Notes under the pieces: generated by a model
Databases searched by the model: none
What the model saw: the letters and a program-made list of their open reading frames with translations, nothing else
Told to the model about the DNA's origin: nothing
Shown: positions 1-8,390 of the stretch, piece by piece
Numbering within the stretch: the first letter of the stretch is position 1
How the letters are laid out: the number at the start of each line of letters is the position of its first letter
Assembly: GCF_002483225.1 (NCBI RefSeq)
Contig: NZ_DLHL01000045.1
Location: forward strand, 1-41,596
Direction: 5' to 3'
Source: Gemmatimonas sp. UBA7669
Lineage (GTDB): Bacteria; Gemmatimonadota; Gemmatimonadetes; Gemmatimonadales; Gemmatimonadaceae
DNA length: 41,596 nucleotides
Position numbers and translations under genes: made by a program

Positions 1-1
1 C

Positions 2-526
2 GGCTTTCTCAGCACCCTGTTAGACGTGAGTCGCGCCGGAGTTCCCGGAGACTCAGTTTGGGAATCCCTGGTAGAGGAGCGGCGCGCACTTGCACCGATG
101 CCACTAATGGACGCTACCCGGTCGATACCATATGCAGGTGGCTGGGCGCCGATGACGGGTCGTGTGGAGGCGGTCGATTCCCTTTACCTCACCATCCGAA
201 CCCGGAGTGGTGTGCGAGTTGAACCGCTTGCGGCAGTGGATTCCGTGTGGGCCGATCGCTCTGATGGTGGCACACCGGTCGTGTTGGCACTGGCCGTGGT
301 GTGCGGTGTGCTTGGCGGCGTCGTTGGAGGCATTATGGGTGGCCTCATTGGTCGGTCCTTTGATGCAGTGCCGGCCTTTGCTTTGGCCGGGGCAGTAGTC
401 GTGGGCGGGCTGTGCACGGCCAACAGCGGCATGACCGGGGCGAAGTTCGATCAGAGGGAGTTGATATATCCAATACGCGAGGTCAGTTCTCCGCAAACGT
501 CGGGCTTGCTGCCGCCCGATCAATAG
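2..526 (+). CDS. Membrane protein of unknown function, 5' end outside the window
   Basis: The reading frame is open to the left window edge, so the gene probably starts upstream; the first internal start is GTG at 26, which would give 166 residues. The N-terminal half is soluble, with an alternating hydrophobic pattern (GRVEAVDSLYLTIRTRSG) suggesting a small beta domain. It is followed by a long hydrophobic glycine-zipper stretch (GVLGGVVGGIMGGLIG) and a second hydrophobic segment before a polar tail. This could be two membrane helices or a glycine-zipper region. I do not recognise a characterised family. It is followed by about 100 nt without a feature and then a lipoprotein gene on the same strand. 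It is likely a real gene because the composition is protein-like and the frame has no stop, but the function is unknown. Confidence 0.6.
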   Translation, partial: GFLSTLLDVSRAGVPGDSVWESLVEERRALAPMPLMDATRSIPYAGGWAPMTGRVEAVDSLYLTIRTRSGVRVEPLAAVDSVWADRSDGGTPVVLALAVVCGVLGGVVGGIMGGLIGRSFDAVPAFALAGAVVVGGLCTANSGMTGAKFDQRELIYPIREVSSPQTSGLLPPDQ

Positions 527-627
527 CCCACTGGTAGAGAGTGACCAGCGTTGGTGCATCACTGCAAGTAGCAGGCGGGTCTGCAAGTGTAGGCTCAACG
601 TTCTTCACGCACTGAATCCCCAAAGAC

Positions 628-1704
628 ATGAAAGTTCCAGCTCTCGTTTCACGCATGCCTTCGCTCACAACGGCTCTGGTTCAAATATCGGGCATCGCAC
701 TCGCGCTGATTGCACTCTCCGGGTGCTTCGAAAAGAAGAGCGGGACGAACCCATCCGAGACTCCCGCCGGCCCAATGACCTTCTCGACAGGCTTCCTCAC
801 GGTTGATTCCGTGCGGCTTGAGTCGACAGATGCAGCACCCATTGCCCGCATCTCGGGCATTGCCGTCGACAGCGGCGGCAGGATAATCATCGCTGACGCA
901 TCGGAACGAACCGTGCGGATCTACTCGAGTCAGGGCGAGCTCCTCAAGTCGCTAGGACGGACCGGTGATGGTCCCGGTGAGTTCCGTGAGCCACGATACG
1001 TAGTGGCGCTGCCTGGCTCGGAGCTCTTGATTGGCGAGGGTGGAGGGCGTCTTCACCGATATCGCGATGACACCCTGCTGTACTCGGTGCAGATGGACAG
1101 CGTCTCATTCATCTCCAGCATGTCACTGGCTCGGCCGGGCGCCATCGTGGTCTCCACCGGCGATCAGCGTGAATCGTCGATTGTGGAATTGAATCTGGAG
1201 GGCAAGTTTCAGAGGAGGACTACGGTCTTCAAGGGAATCCCGGTTGGCGAGACTCCGGAAGATCCAAGATGGCAGAGTGTATTCCAGGTGTGGGCTGCCG
1301 CATGCGGATCCACTCTGTATGCAGCGGCAACGATAGGGGACAGCATCTGGGAGACTGATTCCGTCGGTGCCATGTGGCGCTCTCACAAGGTGCACTATCA
1401 GGGCTACTCTCCCCCGCGACTTCCGTCTCCTGCAAGTCCACCGAATCGCGCGCGACCGTTTGAATCGATCAAGCAATACGATGTCGTTCAGGGTCTCATC
1501 TGCGACCCCAAACAGGTCGCATTCACGTATGTTCGCGGTGTGCGGAACTACGGCGATCCGCAGGTGCTCATGATCAGGCGCGGCGAGCAGTGGAGTGCGC
1601 ACAGTTCGGGTCCGCCTGTCATTCTTCTCCGGTCGGACACCTTGTACAGTCTGTTGCATCCAGGGTCAGACACTACCTGGATTGGGAAGCATGTGCGCCG
1701 CTAG
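628..1704 (+). CDS. Six-bladed beta-propeller lipoprotein
   Basis: A 358-residue protein with an N-terminal hydrophobic segment ending in a lipobox (ALIALSGC, Cys about residue 33), so it is probably exported and lipid-anchored. From about residue 60 it has NHL/6-bladed propeller repeats: ISGIAVDSGGRIIIADASER, then a phrase typical of this group (SLGRTGDGPGEFREP), then further blades such as VVALPGSELLIGEGGGRLHRY. These propellers usually mediate binding; no catalytic motif is visible. The end lies 88 nt from the convergent hisIE stop and I see no strong terminator between them. The family call is fairly safe; ligand and role are unknown. Confidence 0.75.
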   Translation: MKVPALVSRMPSLTTALVQISGIALALIALSGCFEKKSGTNPSETPAGPMTFSTGFLTVDSVRLESTDAAPIARISGIAVDSGGRIIIADASERTVRIYSSQGELLKSLGRTGDGPGEFREPRYVVALPGSELLIGEGGGRLHRYRDDTLLYSVQMDSVSFISSMSLARPGAIVVSTGDQRESSIVELNLEGKFQRRTTVFKGIPVGETPEDPRWQSVFQVWAAACGSTLYAAATIGDSIWETDSVGAMWRSHKVHYQGYSPPRLPSPASPPNRARPFESIKQYDVVQGLICDPKQVAFTYVRGVRNYGDPQVLMIRRGEQWSAHSSGPPVILLRSDTLYSLLHPGSDTTWIGKHVRR

Positions 1705-1792
1705 GTGTCGAGGCGGGGATGTTATCGCAGAGGAGTCTCCGCACCTACGGTCAAGTAGTCACAGCCAAAAACACCGGGAAATGCTGGCGGCT

Positions 1793-2419
1793 CTACCCCG
1801 CCCTCGCCGCCAGCACCGAGCGCACGTCGTCCACACTGCCGCCCACCGCGCGCAGGGCCACCAGTGCGTGGTACACGAGATCGGCCACCTCCTCCGCCGC
1901 GCGCGCCCGATCGCCATCCACACAGGCCGTGGCCAGCTCCACCGCCTCTTCGCCCAACTTCTTGAGGCGCAGGTTGCGATCGCTCAGCAGTTTCTGTGTG
2001 TAGCTCGGCTTACCCTCCGCAGCCGGAGCCGCTGCAATGGCTGCCTGACGCGCCGCAATGGTCGCGTCGAGCGCGCCAAACACTTCAGCCCGCAGCGCCT
2101 CCTCGCGGAAGCACGACGTGGTGCCTTCATGACAGGCCGGCCCCGCCGGCAGCACACGCGCGAGCACCGCATCGCGGTCACAATCGGCCGTGAGTGACAC
2201 CACGCGCTGCACGTTGCCGCTGGTGCCACCCTTGTGCCACAGGCCACGACTGCGCGAGTGATAGTGCATCTCGCCCGTGCGCAGGGTGTGCTCCAGCGCC
2301 TCGCGGTCGGCATGCGCCACCATGAGCACCACGCCACTGTTGGCGTCCTGCGTGACTACAGTCACGAGGCCGTTGCCCTTGGTGAAGTTGAGGCTGTCGA
2401 GATCGAGCAGTGTTGTCAT
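1793..2419 (-). CDS. hisIE: Bifunctional phosphoribosyl-AMP cyclohydrolase / phosphoribosyl-ATP pyrophosphatase
   Basis: Catalyses steps 2 and 3 of histidine synthesis: hydrolysis of PR-ATP to PR-AMP, then opening of the adenine ring. The 208-residue product has HisI first (residues about 1-110), with MHYHSRSRGLWHKGGTSGN, the metal-binding DCDRDAVL, and CHEGTTSCF. HisE follows (about 125-208), with YTQKLLSD, KKLGEEAVEL and EEVADLVYHALVAL. The chosen ATG overlaps the hisN stop in an ATGA, so the two are translationally coupled; longer upstream starts in this frame would run inside hisN. It is the last gene of the operon. No clear terminator is seen in the 88 nt after it. Confidence 0.97.
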   Translation of the reverse strand: MTTLLDLDSLNFTKGNGLVTVVTQDANSGVVLMVAHADREALEHTLRTGEMHYHSRSRGLWHKGGTSGNVQRVVSLTADCDRDAVLARVLPAGPACHEGTTSCFREEALRAEVFGALDATIAARQAAIAAAPAAEGKPSYTQKLLSDRNLRLKKLGEEAVELATACVDGDRARAAEEVADLVYHALVALRAVGGSVDDVRSVLAARAG

Positions 2420-3204
2420 GCGCCAAGAGAGTCGGGCGTGCACAGCACACGCCGCACGTTGTCGGACAGGGCCGCGTTGGTGGCAATCACATCGCCACCA
2501 AACGCGGTGGACGCACCACGCCAGTCGGTGAACACACCACCCGCCTCGGTGATGATGGGCGCCACCGCCGCGGAATCCCAGGGGTTCATGATGTCGTCCA
2601 CCATGATTTCGGCGCGGCCCGTGGCCACCAGCAGATATCCATAGCAGTCGCCCCAGGTGCGGCTCACGCCACACTCTGCCGACAACGCACGCCACGCCTC
2701 TCGGCGCAGGGGATGTTCAGGAAAGCGCTCGTCGGTAATGAGCGCCGTAGCCGAAGCCAGCGATGACACGGCGGACACGCGCGCACGCGACCCATTCCAC
2801 CAGCAGCCCTCACCGGGCGCGGCGGCAATGATCTCGTCCACTACCGGATAGCACGCTGCGCCTGCCAGTACGGTGTCGCCTTCACAGCAGGCCACCAGCG
2901 TGCCCCACAGCGGTACACCGCGCACAAAGGCCTTGGTGCCATCGATGGGGTCGAGAATCCAACGCCGACGCGCATCGGGCCGCACGGGTTCGAACTCCTC
3001 GCCAAACAAGCCATCCTGCGGGAAGCGCGCAGCAAGCCACTCGCGCGCCTGACGTTCCGCCTCACGATCAGCAATGGTCACCGGCGAGCCGTCGCCCTTG
3101 GCTTCCACGTTGAACTCAGCGCGATACCAGCGCATGGCCACCCGCGACGCAAAGCGCGCCACCTCGGCGGCCGCCTGCATGAGCTGCTCTGGCGTTTCGC
3201 TCAT
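2416..3204 (-). CDS. hisN: Histidinol-phosphatase, inositol monophosphatase family
   Basis: A 262-residue member of the Mg-dependent inositol monophosphatase superfamily. The motifs are in order: GEEF, WILDPIDGTKAFVRG (the metal-binding DPIDGT signature) and NPWDSAAVAPIITEAGG. Superfamily members hydrolyse several phosphomonoesters. Assignment as histidinol-phosphatase rests on its position inside the his operon and on the absence of any other histidinol-phosphatase there: the HisB in this operon has no N-terminal phosphatase domain. The start overlaps the hisF stop by 4 nt and the stop overlaps the hisIE start by 4 nt. Confidence 0.93.
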   Translation of the reverse strand: MSETPEQLMQAAAEVARFASRVAMRWYRAEFNVEAKGDGSPVTIADREAERQAREWLAARFPQDGLFGEEFEPVRPDARRRWILDPIDGTKAFVRGVPLWGTLVACCEGDTVLAGAACYPVVDEIIAAAPGEGCWWNGSRARVSAVSSLASATALITDERFPEHPLRREAWRALSAECGVSRTWGDCYGYLLVATGRAEIMVDDIMNPWDSAAVAPIITEAGGVFTDWRGASTAFGGDVIATNAALSDNVRRVLCTPDSLGA

Positions 3205-3986
3205 GCCGCCACGCCAGGTGCAGACGGCGAGCCACGCACCACGAGACCCGCATCACGCATGACCTGCTTGAGTGCCTGCACCGTGGTGAGTCCATCGTGC
3301 AGAATGCCCGCCACCAGTACGGCGTCGGCATGGGCCTGCTGCACGGCATCAACCAGGTGCTGCGCCGAGCCGGCGCCGCCCGACGCAATGACGGGCACGT
3401 TCACCGCATCGGCCACGGCCCGCGTGATGTCCAGGTCGTAGCCGGTGCGCGCGCCATCACGATCGATGCTGGTGAGCAGAATTTCACCCGCACCGCGTGC
3501 CACACATTCCTGTGCCCAGGCCACCGCCTCGAGCGGTGTTTCTTCGCGTCCGCCCTTCACCCACACCTTGTACACGCCGTCGGCGTTCTTCTTGGCATCG
3601 ATGCTGGCCACCACACACTGCGCACCAAACCGGTCGGCCGCGGCCGTGAGCACCTCAGGGTTGGACACGGCCGCCGAGTTGAGGGACACCTTGTCGGCGC
3701 CGGCACGCAGCGCGCGCGCCACATCGTCGGCGGTGCGCACGCCACCACCAATGGTGAGGGGAATGAACAGCTGTTCAGCCGTGCGACGCGCCACATCGAG
3801 CAGGGTGGCCCGCTCTTCGGCGCTCGCCGAAATGTCGAGAAAGGTGATTTCGTCGGCGCCCTCGGCTTCGTAGCGCGTGGACAGCGCGACCGGGTCACCC
3901 ACGTCGCGCAGACCCACGAAGTTCACCCCCTTCACCACGCGTCCGCCCTTCACGTCGAGGCAGACGATGACTCGCCGTGTGAGCAT
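3201..3986 (-). CDS. hisF: Imidazole glycerol phosphate synthase, cyclase subunit
   Basis: The 261-residue (beta/alpha)8 barrel subunit uses ammonia from HisH to convert PRFAR into imidazole glycerol phosphate and AICAR. The two catalytic aspartates are present: D11 in VIVCLDVKGGRVVKG and D130 in VVASIDAKKN. The phosphate-binding loops TIGGGVRT and ASGGAGSAQH and the LLTSIDRDGARTGYD motif are intact. The C-terminus (about 12 residues) is a little longer than usual. The start shares one nucleotide with the hisB stop (TGATG) and the stop overlaps hisN by 4 nt. Confidence 0.98.
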   Translation of the reverse strand: MLTRRVIVCLDVKGGRVVKGVNFVGLRDVGDPVALSTRYEAEGADEITFLDISASAEERATLLDVARRTAEQLFIPLTIGGGVRTADDVARALRAGADKVSLNSAAVSNPEVLTAAADRFGAQCVVASIDAKKNADGVYKVWVKGGREETPLEAVAWAQECVARGAGEILLTSIDRDGARTGYDLDITRAVADAVNVPVIASGGAGSAQHLVDAVQQAHADAVLVAGILHDGLTTVQALKQVMRDAGLVVRGSPSAPGVAA

Positions 3987-4561
3987 CAGCGCGCCCCGCC
4001 TGATGCGGCACCGCCCGAAACATCAAGCTTGACCGCGCCCTTGGTGCTGAACACGGCGCCGGTCTCCACGAGCGCCTCACGCAGCGCAAAGCCCAGGGCC
4101 TTGAACGCGGCTTCGATGATGTGATGCCGGTCGGTGCCACGCAACACACGCACGTGAATGGTGGCACGCGCGTTGTCGGCGAACGAACGGAAGAAGTGAT
4201 CGTAGAGCTTGGCCGGCAGCGGGCCGCGGTAGTAGGGCCGTCCGCCCATGTCCACCACCACCTGCACCAGTGCGTCATCCATGGGCACCGTGCGCTCGCC
4301 GTAGCGTGCACAGGTGGCAGGGATGTGCGCGGCAAAGGCCTGGCCAAGCGCGATGGCCACGTCTTCGATGAGGTGATGCCGCAGGTCACCGCGCGCCTGA
4401 ATGTTGAAGGCCACGCCAGCATAGCGCGAGAGCGCCACCAGCATGTGGTCGAGGAAGGGCTCGGTGGTGGCAATGCTCGACTCCACACCGGCTCCATCGA
4501 GGCCGATGCGAATCTGTGTTTCGTTGCTCTCGCGCACCACGACGGTTGCACTGCGGCTCAT
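3986..4561 (-). CDS. hisB: Imidazoleglycerol-phosphate dehydratase
   Basis: A stand-alone, monofunctional 191-residue enzyme that dehydrates imidazole glycerol phosphate to imidazole acetol phosphate. The duplicated metal-binding motifs are recognisable: FLDHMLVALSRYAG, DLRHHLIEDVAIALG, MDDALVQVVVDMGGRPYY and DRHHIIEAAFKALG, plus the terminal FSTKGAVKLDV. The first HH motif reads DLRHHLIED rather than the more common D-HHTVED form, and the sequence is somewhat divergent and compact. The ATG at 4561 is chosen because it overlaps the hisA stop in an ATGA; longer starts would lie inside hisA. Confidence 0.96.
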   Translation of the reverse strand: MSRSATVVVRESNETQIRIGLDGAGVESSIATTEPFLDHMLVALSRYAGVAFNIQARGDLRHHLIEDVAIALGQAFAAHIPATCARYGERTVPMDDALVQVVVDMGGRPYYRGPLPAKLYDHFFRSFADNARATIHVRVLRGTDRHHIIEAAFKALGFALREALVETGAVFSTKGAVKLDVSGGAASGGAR

Positions 4562-5271
4562 GCGCCAAACTCCTCGGCAAGTCGGCGTGCATCGATCACG
4601 CCCGTGTACAAAGCCATGCCCAGTACCGCGCCGGCCAGGCCGCGGTGTTCGAGCGCTCGCATATCGTCCAACGACGTGACGCCACCGGAGGCCAGCACGG
4701 GCCAGCGACTGGCCTCGGCCACGTCTTCCATGAGCGGCAGGTCGGTGCCCTGCATCTGTCCTTCGAGATGCACGGCGGTGACCAGCACACCGGCCAGCGG
4801 TAGCGCGTTCAGCTCTTCCACGAAGTCCAGCACATCGAGGCGCGAGGTTTCCGCCCAACCCTTGGTTACCACACGCCGTTCGCGCACATCGGCAGCCACG
4901 ATGAGCTGGCCGGGAAAACGATTGGCCATCTCCTCGCGCCACGATTCGTCTTCCACGGCGCGCGTGCCCACTACAACAAAACTGGCGCCATCATCGAGCA
5001 GACGTTCGATCTGTGCCTCATCTCGCACGCCGCCGCCCACCTGCACGGGCACGCTGGCGTCGCGCAGCAGGTCACGAATGATGTCGCGATTGTTGCCACG
5101 CCCTGTGGCGGCGTCGAGATCCACGATGTGGAGACGCGGAAAGCCCGTGCGTGTCCATTCGCGCGCCACCGACAGCGGATCGTCCAGACGAATGCGCTCG
5201 GCGTCGTAGTCGCCGCCGACCAACTGCACACAGGAACCGCCGCGGAGATCCACGGCTGGAATGGCGATCAT
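4558..5271 (-). CDS. hisA: ProFAR isomerase (1-(5-phosphoribosyl)-5-[(5-phosphoribosylamino)methylideneamino]imidazole-4-carboxamide isomerase)
   Basis: The 237-residue (beta/alpha)8 barrel performs the Amadori rearrangement of ProFAR to PRFAR. Visible motifs: AIPAVDLRGG with catalytic D8, the phosphate loop VQVGGGVRDEAQ, VVVGTRAVED, AADVR (D128, matching the second conserved Asp), and ASGGVTSLDD. The usual T-x-I-x-x-D-G segment near residue 165 reads VTAVHLEGQMQG, so its Asp is replaced by E170. This is unusual enough to be flagged as a finding. The start overlaps the hisH stop by 4 nt, and the stop overlaps hisB. Confidence 0.95.
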   Translation of the reverse strand: MIAIPAVDLRGGSCVQLVGGDYDAERIRLDDPLSVAREWTRTGFPRLHIVDLDAATGRGNNRDIIRDLLRDASVPVQVGGGVRDEAQIERLLDDGASFVVVGTRAVEDESWREEMANRFPGQLIVAADVRERRVVTKGWAETSRLDVLDFVEELNALPLAGVLVTAVHLEGQMQGTDLPLMEDVAEASRWPVLASGGVTSLDDMRALEHRGLAGAVLGMALYTGVIDARRLAEEFGA

Positions 5272-5903
5272 CGCATGCTCCGCTGCTTGGCTGCAAAGTC
5301 GAGGAAGGCGCGCACGAAGGCCACGCCGGGAGTGCTGGATTTTTCGGGATGAAACTGCGTGCCGATGACATTGCCGCGCCGCACGCTGGCGGGGAAGCGG
5401 TCACCCTCGTGTTCACTCCACGCGGTCACAAAGGCTTCGCCGTCTGCTGTGGGCCGACACACGTAGCTGTTGGCGTAGTAGGCCGTGTCGAGTGCACTGT
5501 TGGTGAGCAGCGCGTCGCGCACGTCCTGCAGACCGTTCCAGCCAATCTGCGGTACACGCGTGGCTTCGAGACGCTGCACGCGGCCAGGTACGATGCCCAG
5601 GCCTTCGCCCGGGCCTTCGTCACTGGCGTCGAACAGGAGCTGCATGCCGAGACAGATGCCAAGGGCCGGCAGACCATTTTGCAGGGCCTCGCGCATGGGC
5701 GCGAGACCCGGCGCGAGGCGTTCGGCGGCGGGCGCGAAGGCGCCGACACCGGGCAGAATGAGTGCGTCGGTGTTGCGCACCGCGGCTGCGGGGTCGGTAT
5801 CTACACGTACTTCCGCACCACCCGCCTCAAGCGACTTGATGAGCGAGTGCAGATTGCCGGCTCCGTAGTCGAACACGGAAGCACGAACGGTGGGCGTGCT
5901 CAT
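5268..5903 (-). CDS. hisH: Imidazole glycerol phosphate synthase, glutamine amidotransferase subunit
   Basis: A 211-residue class I glutamine amidotransferase that releases ammonia for HisF. The catalytic triad is complete: nucleophile C84 in GICLGMQLLF, and H185 and E187 in GTQFHPEKSS. The N-terminus VFDYGAGNLHSL and the oxyanion region PGVGAF are typical. It is separated from hisF by hisA and hisB, an order common in his operons. The start overlaps the stop of the hisD-hisC fusion by 4 nt. Confidence 0.98.
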   Translation of the reverse strand: MSTPTVRASVFDYGAGNLHSLIKSLEAGGAEVRVDTDPAAAVRNTDALILPGVGAFAPAAERLAPGLAPMREALQNGLPALGICLGMQLLFDASDEGPGEGLGIVPGRVQRLEATRVPQIGWNGLQDVRDALLTNSALDTAYYANSYVCRPTADGEAFVTAWSEHEGDRFPASVRRGNVIGTQFHPEKSSTPGVAFVRAFLDFAAKQRSMR

Positions 5904-8383
5904 GCGCGATTCTCCTGTGCCGCGCCTTGCGGTATGGCGCCAAGCCGCACAGCGTCCTGCCGCACCGCGTCAAACGCCGCAAGAAACTGTTCGACCTGCT
6001 CCCACGGCCCCACGCTGATGCGCAGCGTGTCACCAACGTGCGGCAAGCCCGGGAACGGTCGCGCCGCCACACCACGCTCGCGCAAGGCCTGACCAAAGGC
6101 CACGCTGTCTGCCACCGGCACGCACACGTAGTTGGCGTGCGAGGTCAGTGGCGCATAGCCACGCGCGCGCAGCGCTTCAATGAGGCGTTCACGATTGCGC
6201 ACGGCCAGCGCGACATGCTCGTCAATCCACAGGCGGTCATCACGCAGCGCCGAGAGTGCGGCCTGCTCGGCCAGCGCACTCAGCTTGTACGGGCCGCGTG
6301 ACTTCTCCACGTCGCGCACCAATGCGGGGGCGCCAATGGCATAGCCAATGCGCAGTCCCGCGAGGCCAAAGGCCTTGGACATGGTGCGAATGACGAGCAG
6401 GTTGTCCACGGTGTTGGCGAGATCGACGGCCGAGACGCCCGCAAACTCAGCGTAGGCTTCGTCGAGGAATACCACACCCGGTGCTTCACGCACCGCGCGC
6501 TCGATGGTGGCGCGCGCCGTGACGGCGCCGGTGGGATTGTTGGGGCTGCAGAGATAGAGAATGCGTGGCTTCGCGGCCAGCAGCGCGTCGATGTCTGGCT
6601 GGTGGTCAGCGCGCTCGGTGACGCCCACGTAGCGCAGCCCGTTCATCTGCGCGAAGATGGGAATCATGGCAAACGAGGGCTCGCTGGCTGCCACGACACT
6701 GCCCGGCTCACCAAAGGCGCGCATGGCGCTGTCGAGAATGTCGTCGGAGCCGCAACCGGTTACGAGCCGCTCCGGCGTGCTGCCCACATACGCGGCCAGT
6801 TCCGCCTTGAGGTCAGCGGCATAGAGCGACGGGTAGCGTGTGATGCGCGATACCGGCGCTTCACGCAGCGTGCGTTCTGCCGAGGGTGGCAAGCCCCACA
6901 AGTTGGTGTTGTCGGTGAGATCGAGCGCTACGGGCGCACGCTTGGGGTCGTAGAGCGGCACAGCATCGTACAGCGCGCGTGCAAAGGCGAGGCGATCGCG
7001 TGGCTCTTCTGACTGCGCCGATATCGACGTGTTGCCCGACGCACCCGCCCAGGCCCGCGCCGCTGCTGCGTGCGCGGGCAGTCCTTCGGCATCGGCAAAA
7101 CGTCCCACGTCGTCGGCCAGAGACGCCGCGGCAGCCGGCGTGACTTCCTGCCATGTGGTCCAGCGTACGAAGTCGAGCGTGGAGAGGCCCGAGTAACTGC
7201 GGCCGGCACCAGCCGTGGGCAGCACGTGATTGGCGCCCGTCATGTAATCGCCGTAGGCCACCGAGCTCGACGCGCCCACGAAAATCGTTCCGGCAGCGCG
7301 AAGCAGGTCGAGCGTGGACTGACGCAGCGCATCACGCACCACCAGCAGCAGGTGTTCGGCGGCCCAGGCGTTGGCAAAGTTCACCGCCTCGTCGCGCGTG
7401 GTGCACCACACCACGCCACCGCGCGCGGCGAGTGATGCCCGCACCACCTCACCGCGCGGCGTGGTGGCCACCTGACGCTCGAGCGCATCGCGCAGTCCCG
7501 CCGCCTGCGACGCTACAGCGCCCCCGTCACCAAACAATACGGCCAGCACGGCAGCATCAGGGTCGTGCTCGGCCTGCGCGAGCATTTCGCGCGCGATGGC
7601 CTCCACATCGGCACTGCTATCGGCAAGCACGAGCAACTCACTGGGCCCCGCCGGTGCATCGATGGCCACCTGATTCACCACCTGCAACTTGGCCTCGGCC
7701 ACATAGGCGTTGCCCGGCCCCATGATGCGATCGACACGCGGCACGGACGCGGTGCCGTAGGCCATGGCGGCGACGGCACCGGCACCGCCCAGCACGAACA
7801 CGCGATCGACCTGTGCGAGTGCGGCCGCGGCCAGCACCACCGGCGAGGGCTGTCCATCAGCGCCTGGCGGTGTGCACACAATCACTTCACGCACACCGGC
7901 CACGCGCGCGGGAATGGCGCCCATGAGCAGCGAACTCGGATAGGCCGCACGACCACCGGGTGCGTAAATGCCAACGCGTTCGAGCGGATCGGGACGACGG
8001 CCCACGGTGATGCCCGGCTCGGGACTGGTGATGGTCTCTGTGGGCCGGAAGGCTGCGTGCACGCTGGCGATGTTGCGCGCGGCGCGTTCGAGCGAGGCGC
8101 GCAGCGATGGATCGAGTGCCGCGAGCGCGGCATCCCATGCGGCGCGTGGTACATCGAGGCGCTCAAGCGACACGTCAGGTGACACGCCATCGAAGCGACG
8201 CGCCATCTCGCGCAGCGCGTCGTCGCCGCGTGTGCGCACGTCGTCGATGATGGCGCGCGTGCGTTCACGCACGCCGGGGTCGGTGGTACTGCTGCGATCT
8301 TCGAGCGCGCGGCGTGTGTCGGCGTCGAGCGACGACAGCGCACCAAACGCGCGCAGCGCGAGGGCCGTGGTGACGATGGTCAT
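5900..8383 (-). CDS. hisDC: Histidinol dehydrogenase - histidinol-phosphate aminotransferase fusion
   Basis: One uninterrupted 827-residue frame carries two enzymes. Residues about 1-448 are HisD, the NAD-dependent oxidation of histidinol to histidine. Expected ligands and catalytic residues are present: Q270 and H273 (AQAEHDPDA), E343-H344 (AAEHLLL), D379 (YGDYMTG), H386 (ANHVLPT) and H438 (EGLPAH). A roughly 20-residue polar linker (ASGNTSISAQSEE) leads to HisC, about residues 462-805, a fold-type I PLP aminotransferase. It has LDLTDNTNLWG, CSPNNPTGA, FLDEAYAEF, and the PLP lysine K670 in TMSKAFGLAGLRIG. The ATG at 8383 lies 7 nt after the hisG stop; longer starts would overlap hisG. The products are the first and last dedicated steps after imidazole acetol phosphate, apart from the phosphatase HisN. 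Confidence 0.95.
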   Translation of the reverse strand: MTIVTTALALRAFGALSSLDADTRRALEDRSSTTDPGVRERTRAIIDDVRTRGDDALREMARRFDGVSPDVSLERLDVPRAAWDAALAALDPSLRASLERAARNIASVHAAFRPTETITSPEPGITVGRRPDPLERVGIYAPGGRAAYPSSLLMGAIPARVAGVREVIVCTPPGADGQPSPVVLAAAALAQVDRVFVLGGAGAVAAMAYGTASVPRVDRIMGPGNAYVAEAKLQVVNQVAIDAPAGPSELLVLADSSADVEAIAREMLAQAEHDPDAAVLAVLFGDGGAVASQAAGLRDALERQVATTPRGEVVRASLAARGGVVWCTTRDEAVNFANAWAAEHLLLVVRDALRQSTLDLLRAAGTIFVGASSSVAYGDYMTGANHVLPTAGAGRSYSGLSTLDFVRWTTWQEVTPAAAASLADDVGRFADAEGLPAHAAAARAWAGASGNTSISAQSEEPRDRLAFARALYDAVPLYDPKRAPVALDLTDNTNLWGLPPSAERTLREAPVSRITRYPSLYAADLKAELAAYVGSTPERLVTGCGSDDILDSAMRAFGEPGSVVAASEPSFAMIPIFAQMNGLRYVGVTERADHQPDIDALLAAKPRILYLCSPNNPTGAVTARATIERAVREAPGVVFLDEAYAEFAGVSAVDLANTVDNLLVIRTMSKAFGLAGLRIGYAIGAPALVRDVEKSRGPYKLSALAEQAALSALRDDRLWIDEHVALAVRNRERLIEALRARGYAPLTSHANYVCVPVADSVAFGQALRERGVAARPFPGLPHVGDTLRISVGPWEQVEQFLAAFDAVRQDAVRLGAIPQGAAQENRA

Positions 8384-8390
8384 GACTGGC

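Noticed and set aside
4121..5209. 362-codon open frame antisense to hisB and hisA
   Set aside because: Overlaps two well-supported genes and reads as Ser/Arg-rich sequence without motifs.
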